From Desulfobulbaceae bacterium (GTDB taxonomy: Bacteria > Desulfobacterota > Desulfobulbia > Desulfobulbales > SURF-16): DNA of 37,945 bases. The notes beneath the pieces are model-generated. The model saw only the letters and a program-made list of their open reading frames with translations, ran no database searches and was not told the DNA's origin. The number at the start of each line of letters is the position of its first letter. Position 1 is the stretch's first letter. The DNA is taken from assembly GCA_023230525.1 (NCBI GenBank), contig JALNXE010000038.1:1-37945 (forward strand), given 5' to 3'. Made by a program: the position numbers and the translations under genes. Below, one piece after another: positions 32,990 to 37,945 of this stretch.

Positions 32990-33140
32990 CAAGGCAGGCC
33001 GACCGGTGAAACACTCGCGGACCTTCTCTCTGCTGCGCAAGCAGCTCCCGTAATTTCAGGGTCCTCCGTCTCTTACCGGTTGACGCGCCGCCCGCCGGCT
33101 ATTAAGCTGTATTTTTTCATCTTTTCCCCGAGGCACCCGG

Positions 33141-33647
33141 ATGATAAATCACGAACATTTCATGCAACAGGCCCTGCAGGAGGCCCGCCACGCCCTGGCG
33201 GAAAATGAATTTCCGGTAGGGTGCGTCCTGGTCTGCGACAACGAAGTGGCGGCCCGAGGCAGAAGGCTCAATACCACGGCGCAATCCAGAAACGAACTCG
33301 ACCATGCTGAAATCGTCGCCCTGCGTAATTTATTTGCCGCCAGGCCGGATATCGACCCCACCCGGCTTACCGCCTACTGCACCATGGAGCCCTGCCTCAT
33401 GTGCTATGCCGCCCTGCTGCTCAGCCGGATTCCGACCATCGTCTATGCCTATGAAGATGCCATGGGCGGCGGTACCGGGCTCTGCCGGACAGGGCTCGCG
33501 CCTCTCTACCGAGAGGCAAATACGAAGATAATCCCCCACGTACTGCGCAGTGAAAGCCTGGCTCTCTTTAAACAGTTTTTCCGTAACCCTGAGCACAGTT
33601 ACTGGCAGGACAGCTATCTGGCTCAGTACACGCTCGGGCAGCCGTGA
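33141..33647 (+). CDS. Nucleoside deaminase (TadA/CDA-fold)
   Basis: Zinc-dependent deaminase of 168 residues. The active site is complete: His55 and Glu57 (LDHAEIVAL) and Cys85/Cys88 (MEPCLMCYAAL). The N-terminal FMQQALQEARHALAENEFPVGCVLV matches the tRNA adenosine deaminase/guanine deaminase group, but the residues before H-A-E (NELD rather than DPTA) and the ending DAMGGGTGLCRTGLAPLYRE differ from classical TadA. So tRNA-A34 editing is not assured, and a free base or nucleoside may be the substrate. GAGG lies ~7 bases before the ATG. Confidence 0.9.
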   Translation: MINHEHFMQQALQEARHALAENEFPVGCVLVCDNEVAARGRRLNTTAQSRNELDHAEIVALRNLFAARPDIDPTRLTAYCTMEPCLMCYAALLLSRIPTIVYAYEDAMGGGTGLCRTGLAPLYREANTKIIPHVLRSESLALFKQFFRNPEHSYWQDSYLAQYTLGQP

Positions 33648-33678
33648 TCAACCGGCATAAAAACAACTGCCCTGTGAT

Positions 33679-33718
33679 AAAAAAAACCGGACATGACAAG
33701 CTGCTCAATGTCCGGTTT
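33679..33718 (-). terminator. Intrinsic terminator of the 38-residue protein gene
   Basis: AAACCGGACAT (33684-33694) pairs perfectly with ATGTCCGGTTT (33708-33718) around a 13-base loop. On the minus strand the stem is followed by a run of eight T, three of which belong to the stem. It lies about 100 bases after the stop of the small gene at 33817 and may also act weakly on the deaminase transcript from the other side. Confidence 0.8.
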
Positions 33719-33816
33719 AACAGTAATCCGTTCTCGCGCCGCGCAGGCGACAACCAAAAGGCAACGCGGCCAGGGAGCTTAACGGCCCCTGCAGCCGTTG
33801 CACCGGCGGCACTCTG

Positions 33817-33933
33817 CTAAAGGATTGCTATCAATGCAATAACAGCAAATGTACAAATAAGGAAAATACCAACCTTCATTGGAACAGTGGTGTCTTCGTG
33901 GTGGTGTCCATCTCCATGCCCATGCCCGCTCAT
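33817..33933 (-). CDS. His-rich single-TM small protein, 38 residues
   Basis: A short gene encoding MSGHGHGDGHHHEDTTVP, then MKVGIFLICTFAVIALIAIL and a TAG stop. The N-terminal 18 residues hold five His plus acidic residues, a likely metal-binding patch; the rest is one hydrophobic helix ending exactly at the C-terminus. GGAGGAGAG precedes the ATG closely, a terminator hairpin lies downstream, and a weak promoter lies upstream (33986-34013), so it looks like a complete monocistronic unit. I do not recognise the family. It might be a subunit of a membrane redox complex or a metal-handling peptide, which is only a guess. The radical SAM gene is divergent from it. Confidence 0.75.
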   Translation of the reverse strand: MSGHGHGDGHHHEDTTVPMKVGIFLICTFAVIALIAIL

Positions 33934-33985
33934 GTTCTCTCCTCCATATTCGTTTTCTGAACTTTTTTCATTTCCTGGGGAGATT

Positions 33986-34013
33986 AATTTACTCGATTCA
34001 ACGGAAATAGCAA
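33986..34013 (-). promoter_or_regulatory. Possible promoter of the 38-residue protein gene
   Basis: TTGCTA (34008-34013) and TAAATT (33986-33991) on the minus strand are spaced by 16 bases. Both hexamers are only partial matches to the consensus. The start would be near 33979, about 45 bases before the ATG. Confidence 0.35.
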
Positions 34014-34146
34014 CTCGAATCCAAGGGCAAAATTATCGGCAGACCCAAGCCTGACCGGCAGAAGATGCAACAGGCAATTCAGGCGAAGCCTGCGTGATCA
34101 GTCTCCGCTCCCTGCTGTCATCCGGCCCGGACCTGCACAATATGAC

Positions 34147-34175
34147 TTGAAAAGATGCCGCATTATGAGTTTAAT
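34147..34175 (+). promoter_or_regulatory. Probable promoter of the radical SAM gene
   Basis: TTGAAA (34147-34152) and TTTAAT (34170-34175) are separated by 17 bases, a good sigma70-type match. Transcription would start near 34182, about 35 bases before the ATG. Confidence 0.55.
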
Positions 34176-34216
34176 CCGGGAAAAATTACCCCCTCAAGCT
34201 ACAAAAAGGACGCGCC

Positions 34217-35224
34217 ATGACCAATTTAACCGCCAGGACAGTCGGCTTCAAGCCCAGGGAGCGGAATGTATTTTTTCATATCCTCACCGCCTGCAACCTC
34301 TCCTGCCGCCACTGCTACATCAATCCGGCGCAGCATGGCACCGCCACCCTCTCCCTGGAAACCATGGAGAACTGGCTGCGTCTTTTTTTGGATCCGGCCA
34401 GGGAGACCAACCTGATTTTTTTGGGCGGCGAGCCAACCCTGCACCCGGATCTCGCGGCAGGCATCAAAACGGCCAGGCAACTGGGCTACCGGAGCGTGAC
34501 CGTGGACAGCAACGGCTTTTTATTCCATAACCTGCTGGAGCGCGTCACCCCCGGAGAGGCGGTCATCAGTTTCAGCCTGGACGGGCCGACAGCAAAAATC
34601 AATGATCCCATCCGCGGCCAAGGGGTGTTTGCCGCCTGCACCGCCAATATCAGCAAGGCGGCGGCCATGGGGTTTGACGTCAGCCTTATCTACACGGTGA
34701 GCCGGATGAATATCGAGCACCTGCACCTGATGCCGGCGCTGCTCAAAGACCTCGGCGTCAGACGTTTTTTTATCCAGGTCATCGGCATCAGAGGCAAGTC
34801 AGCCGGCTTCACCAGGGACAATCTGCAGCTCACCCCGGAAGAATGGCTGTCCGTGATTCCCGCGGTGGCGCAAAAAGCCGCCGCCCTGGGTATCCATGTC
34901 ATTTTTCCCAAGGTCTTCCTGGCCGCAGGGGAAGAATTCGCCTGCGCCGGCCGGGTGGCGGAAAACTATTTTATCTTCCCCAACGGCCGGGTTTACCAGT
35001 GCCCCCTGTGCGAGGATTTCCCGGTGCACGCCTTTACCATCCAAGACAACCGGCTGGTCAAAAATACGGGACTGACCGAAGACCGGTTCTTCACCCTTGA
35101 TATCCCCGAGGGCTGCGTGATAAACAAACTGCTGCAGCCGGGCAACCTCCGCTATGATGACCAGGGAAACCCGCTTTACCGTATTTCCTGTTGTCTCTTG
35201 AAACAGGAGATGGGAAGCGACTGA
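34217..35224 (+). CDS. Radical SAM protein with extra C-terminal cysteines
   Basis: Protein of 335 residues that should cleave S-adenosylmethionine to a 5'-deoxyadenosyl radical. The 4Fe-4S site is C-x3-C-x2-C (Cys26, Cys30, Cys33 in TACNLSCRHCYI), followed by LIFLGGEPTLHPDL (GGEP motif), VTVDSNG and ISFSLDGP, a complete core barrel. The C-terminal third carries CAGRVAENYFIFPNGRVYQCPLCEDF, EGC and SCC, a SPASM-like arrangement for further clusters, as found in peptide- or protein-modifying enzymes. The substrate is unknown. AAGGA precedes the ATG. Neighbours are the divergent His-rich peptide and the convergent tatC; it is too small and too different to call an anaerobic sulfatase maturase. 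Confidence 0.9.
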   Translation: MTNLTARTVGFKPRERNVFFHILTACNLSCRHCYINPAQHGTATLSLETMENWLRLFLDPARETNLIFLGGEPTLHPDLAAGIKTARQLGYRSVTVDSNGFLFHNLLERVTPGEAVISFSLDGPTAKINDPIRGQGVFAACTANISKAAAMGFDVSLIYTVSRMNIEHLHLMPALLKDLGVRRFFIQVIGIRGKSAGFTRDNLQLTPEEWLSVIPAVAQKAAALGIHVIFPKVFLAAGEEFACAGRVAENYFIFPNGRVYQCPLCEDFPVHAFTIQDNRLVKNTGLTEDRFFTLDIPEGCVINKLLQPGNLRYDDQGNPLYRISCCLLKQEMGSD

Positions 35225-35236
35225 CGCTTTTTGCCC

Positions 35237-35977
35237 TTATTCCTTTTGCCCCGCGCCTTTTGCCTGGCGGCTGAATATCCGCATCACCAGGATCCCGGTT
35301 TCATAGAGGATGAAAAGCGGCAGGGCCAGCAGCAAGGTGGAGACCATATCTCCCGCGGCCAGCAGAAAGGCGAGAACCAGGATAGCCACGTAAAAATATT
35401 TGCGCTGCCTGGAGAAATAGGCCCGCGCGACCAGCCCGGTTTTGCCTGCGGCCACCATGAGAAAGGGAATCTCAAAGGACAGGCCGAAGGCCAGCGAAGC
35501 ACGGATAACAAAGGTGAGGTAGGAATCAAGTTTAGGCAGGGCCTGCAGATTGGCGCCGGCAAAACTCATTAAAAACTTGAGAGCCTGGGGCATGACGACA
35601 AAATAGGCAAAGCAGACGCCGAAACCGAAAAGCAGCGTAGCCCAGAAAACCACGGCAAGGGCGACCTTCTTTTCCTGTTTATGCAGCCCTGGAGAGATAA
35701 AGGCCCAGGCCTCATAGAGCATGATCGGGAAGGCGGCAATCAGCCCGACCAGGATGGAAATCTTCAGATAACTGACAAAGGCTTCGGTGAGATTGGTATA
35801 GACCAGCGTGGACAGATCGGGGCTGGCCTGAAAAAGCGGCACCACCAGCAACCTGGCAAGCTGGCTGGAAAAAAAATAGGCGGCGCATGAACAGAGGGTA
35901 ACCGCGGCAAAGGCGATGCTGACCCGGCGCCGCAACTCCTTGAGGTGATCACCGAAATGGTCGGCCAGGGGGCTCAT
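35237..35977 (-). CDS. tatC: Twin-arginine translocase subunit TatC
   Basis: Six-helix inner-membrane receptor for folded proteins with twin-arginine signals. Length (246) is normal. The N-terminal HLKELRRRVSIAFAA and the first periplasmic loop with LVYTNLTEAFVSYLKISILVGLIAA, then PIMLYEAWAFISPGLHKQEKK, are canonical TatC. Its ATG overlaps the stop of the upstream tatB-like gene by one base (TGATG), so the pair is translationally coupled. Confidence 0.97.
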   Translation of the reverse strand: MSPLADHFGDHLKELRRRVSIAFAAVTLCSCAAYFFSSQLARLLVVPLFQASPDLSTLVYTNLTEAFVSYLKISILVGLIAAFPIMLYEAWAFISPGLHKQEKKVALAVVFWATLLFGFGVCFAYFVVMPQALKFLMSFAGANLQALPKLDSYLTFVIRASLAFGLSFEIPFLMVAAGKTGLVARAYFSRQRKYFYVAILVLAFLLAAGDMVSTLLLALPLFILYETGILVMRIFSRQAKGAGQKE

Positions 35978-36357
35978 CAGCTCTTCTTTGCCGCCTGTTC
36001 CGCTGCCTCATCGGGCTCCGGGGCGGCAGCCTTGACCGCCTCCCGGTATACCTCCTCGCCGGGACGGGCCTCGACATCAATCACCGGATGGCCGTCTTCC
36101 GTTTTTCCGGCCTCGTCCTTTTCCCCCCCGGGCAATGCGGCAACCTTGCCGTCCTTGGGCTGCCCGCCCTCCTCCGAGGCCCGTTCAGCCTCCTTCAACT
36201 CTTCTTTCAAAGAGTCTTGCAGGGCATTTGCCGTCTTTTTCAACTCCATGAGCTGTTTGGCGAGAGTTTTGGCGAGATCCGGCAATTTTTCCGGGCCGAC
36301 GACAATCAGGGCCAAGGCCAGGATGAGAATAAATTCAGGGAGACCGATGCCGAACAT
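35977..36357 (-). CDS. tatB: Sec-independent translocase subunit TatA/TatB-type
   Basis: Protein of 126 residues with one N-terminal membrane helix (MFGIGLPEFILILALALIVV), the G-P-E-K-L-P-D-L-A hinge, an amphipathic helix (KTLAKQLMELKKTANALQDSLKEEL) and a long acidic, Ala/Glu-rich tail. The G-P hinge and length favour TatB over TatA, but the two are hard to tell apart by sequence. No second TatA-like gene lies in the window. Confidence 0.93.
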   Translation of the reverse strand: MFGIGLPEFILILALALIVVGPEKLPDLAKTLAKQLMELKKTANALQDSLKEELKEAERASEEGGQPKDGKVAALPGGEKDEAGKTEDGHPVIDVEARPGEEVYREAVKAAAPEPDEAAEQAAKKS

Positions 36358-36529
36358 AGCAGATGATCAAGGTTAAATTTACGCTAAAGGCGAGGTTAGC
36401 AAGCCCAGGCACTGACTCTTTTGCCCGGAAAACATGTGGATTTCAGATGACGTCCCGCCTCCTGTTGACAAGCAGGACGCCATTGCCAATCTACGGTATT
36501 TGATTTTTAGTGTCAAGCAGCTTGGCGCA

Positions 36530-36558
36530 TTGACTTTTCGGGACTCTTTGGCTAAAGT
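36530..36558 (+). promoter_or_regulatory. Probable purA promoter
   Basis: TTGACT (36530-36535) and TAAAGT (36553-36558) are spaced by exactly 17 bases. The predicted start near 36565 leaves a ~50-base leader carrying AAGGAG before the purA ATG. No PurR-like palindrome was recognised. Confidence 0.6.
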
Positions 36559-36615
36559 TCACCGTCACTTATAAACGAGGCAAGAAAATTATTACCATAT
36601 CAAGGAGTAAGATCA

Positions 36616-37911
36616 ATGGCCAATGTTGTGGTGGTGGGCACCCAGTGGGGCGATGAAGGGAAAGGCAAGATTGTTGACCTGCTTACGCAGTACGCCGATT
36701 ATATTGTCAGATTCCAGGGCGGCAACAATGCAGGCCACACATTGGTGGTTGACGGCAAAAAATTTATTTTCCACCTGATTCCGTCCGGCATACTGTACGA
36801 GGACAAACATTGCTTCATCGGCAACGGCGTGGTGATCGACCCCTGCGTGCTGCTGGAAGAAATGGACAAACTGGCGGCAGGCGGCCGTAATGTCACCCCT
36901 GACAGACTGACCATCAGCGAAAGGGCCCATCTGATCATGCCCTATCACAAGCTGCTCGATCTCGGCAGCGAGGCAGCCAAAAAGAAAGGGGCGAAAATCG
37001 GCACCACCGGCCGGGGCATCGGCCCCTGCTACGGGGACAAAGTCCTGCGCAGCGGCATCAAGGCCGGCGACCTGCTCGACGCAGACCTCTTCACAGAAAA
37101 ACTGCGGGCCAATATCGAGGAAAAAAACCGCATCCTCACCGGCCACTACCACGGCAATCCCGTCTCTTTTGAGGAAATCTACGCTGAGTTTCAGGGCTAT
37201 ACGGAGAGACTTGCCCCGTATATTGACAATGTTTCCGTCAAACTTGACCAGGGCCGTAAGGCAGGCAAAAATATCCTCTTTGAAGGGGCTCAGGGCACCC
37301 AGCTTGACATTGACCACGGCACCTACCCCTTTGTCACCTCATCAAACGTGGTGGCGGGCAATGCCTGCACCGGTTCGGGATTCGGGCCGACCCATATCGA
37401 TGCGGTGATCGGCATTCTCAAGGCCTACACCACCCGGGTGGGCGAAGGCCCCTTCCCCAGCGAGCTTTTTGACGAAACCGGGGATGCCCTGCAGAAAACC
37501 GGGGGTGAATTCGGGGCAACCACGGGCAGGAAAAGACGCTGCGGCTGGCTTGACGCGGTGGTGGCCAACGAGGCGGTCCGCTTAAACGGCGTTACCGGCC
37601 TGGCCATCACCAAGCTTGACGTGCTGAGCGGCCACAAAACCCTGAAAATCGCCACCTCCTATGAGGCGGAGGGCAGAACGTTCACCGCCATGCCCGGCAA
37701 TATCCGCACGGCCCAGCAATTAAAACCAGACTATGAAGAGATCCCCGGCTGGCAGGAAGACATCTCCGCGGTGCGCAGCCTGGCAGACCTGCCGCAGAGT
37801 GCCCGGGATTATGTGAAGAGGATCGAGGATCTCACCGAAACACCGGTGATGCTTGTCTCCGTCGGACCTGACCGGGCGGAGACCCTGCTGCTGCAAAATC
37901 CTTTTGTATGA
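36616..37911 (+). CDS. purA: Adenylosuccinate synthetase
   Basis: Enzyme of 431 residues that joins IMP and aspartate with GTP to give adenylosuccinate, the first step from IMP to AMP. The GTP-binding GTQWGDEGKGKIVDLL with the catalytic Asp13, His41 in GGNNAGHTLV, TTGRGIGPCYGDK, EGAQGTQLDIDHGTYPFVTSS and GATTGRKRRCGWLD are all present and normal. AAGGAG precedes the ATG. The stop at 37911 lies 34 bases before the end of the window, so any downstream partner is not visible. Confidence 0.98.
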   Translation: MANVVVVGTQWGDEGKGKIVDLLTQYADYIVRFQGGNNAGHTLVVDGKKFIFHLIPSGILYEDKHCFIGNGVVIDPCVLLEEMDKLAAGGRNVTPDRLTISERAHLIMPYHKLLDLGSEAAKKKGAKIGTTGRGIGPCYGDKVLRSGIKAGDLLDADLFTEKLRANIEEKNRILTGHYHGNPVSFEEIYAEFQGYTERLAPYIDNVSVKLDQGRKAGKNILFEGAQGTQLDIDHGTYPFVTSSNVVAGNACTGSGFGPTHIDAVIGILKAYTTRVGEGPFPSELFDETGDALQKTGGEFGATTGRKRRCGWLDAVVANEAVRLNGVTGLAITKLDVLSGHKTLKIATSYEAEGRTFTAMPGNIRTAQQLKPDYEEIPGWQEDISAVRSLADLPQSARDYVKRIEDLTETPVMLVSVGPDRAETLLLQNPFV

Positions 37912-37945
37912 TGAGGGCGGTACAACTAAAAATTCACCACTGAAA

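Noticed and set aside
34217..35224. The radical SAM protein as the anaerobic maturase of the sulfatase
   Set aside because: The known maturases are longer, have a different cysteine layout (C-x3-C-x2-C followed by aromatic F-Y-Y type segments), and this gene is 28 kb from the sulfatase.

Overview
The window is a dense bacterial chromosome segment with GC-rich coding DNA, Shine-Dalgarno-led genes and many lipoproteins and outer-membrane proteins, so a Gram-negative (diderm) host is clear. The overall style suggests a Desulfobacterota member, perhaps near Desulfobulbales: an octaheme cytochrome fused to TPRs, a cheA-W-R-D-HDOD-cheB operon, a short HD-type dGTPase and a radical SAM gene beside tatC/tatB. 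That placement is inference from gene content; no rRNA or other taxonomic marker is present. No rRNA, tRNA, CRISPR array, prophage or complete insertion sequence was seen.

Layout. 1-3600: the 3' end of a short-chain dehydrogenase, three small envelope genes (a periplasmic helical protein, a DUF3465 protein, a DUF2959 lipoprotein) and a cold-shock/DUF1294 membrane protein with a frameshift. 3600-10040: a REP-like hairpin, then a minus-strand block in transcription order octaheme-HEAT-TPR cytochrome, outer-membrane barrel, secreted Cys-type sulfatase, second barrel. 10430-11080: a higBA-type toxin-antitoxin module whose toxin is frameshifted, with a clear promoter/operator. 11580-16710: a chemoreceptor without a visible HAMP domain, a degenerate 5-formyl-THF cyclo-ligase homologue, a D,D-carboxypeptidase and an O6-alkylguanine-DNA alkyltransferase. 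16767-16886: inverted arrays of a 9-bp repeat between convergent genes. 16894-23405: a six-gene chemotaxis operon. 23555-30661: a cell-wall cluster, with a very large class A PBP, a TPR lipoprotein directly downstream of it, and a divergent MltD-like lytic transglycosylase with three LysM domains. 30678-33647: an SDR-fold protein lacking the catalytic lysine, a small hypothetical, a dGTPase and a nucleoside deaminase. 33680-36360: a 38-residue His-rich one-TM protein with its own terminator, a divergent radical SAM protein and tatB-tatC. 36530-37911: purA with its promoter.

How genes may work together. The chemotaxis operon encodes the kinase, coupling protein and all three receptor-modifying enzymes, but no cheY and no receptor; the chemoreceptor at 11786-13762 lies in a separate unit. 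The PBP and its TPR lipoprotein resemble in concept the PBP1A-LpoA pair of E. coli, and the PBP carries a large extra segment inside its transpeptidase domain that could be a docking module. This is the most promising candidate for an undescribed system. The 38-residue His-rich membrane protein is the best candidate for an overlooked gene.

Two genes (DUF1294 and higB) are each broken by one apparently missing base next to a run of G. This could be real decay, but base-calling errors in the assembly would look the same.
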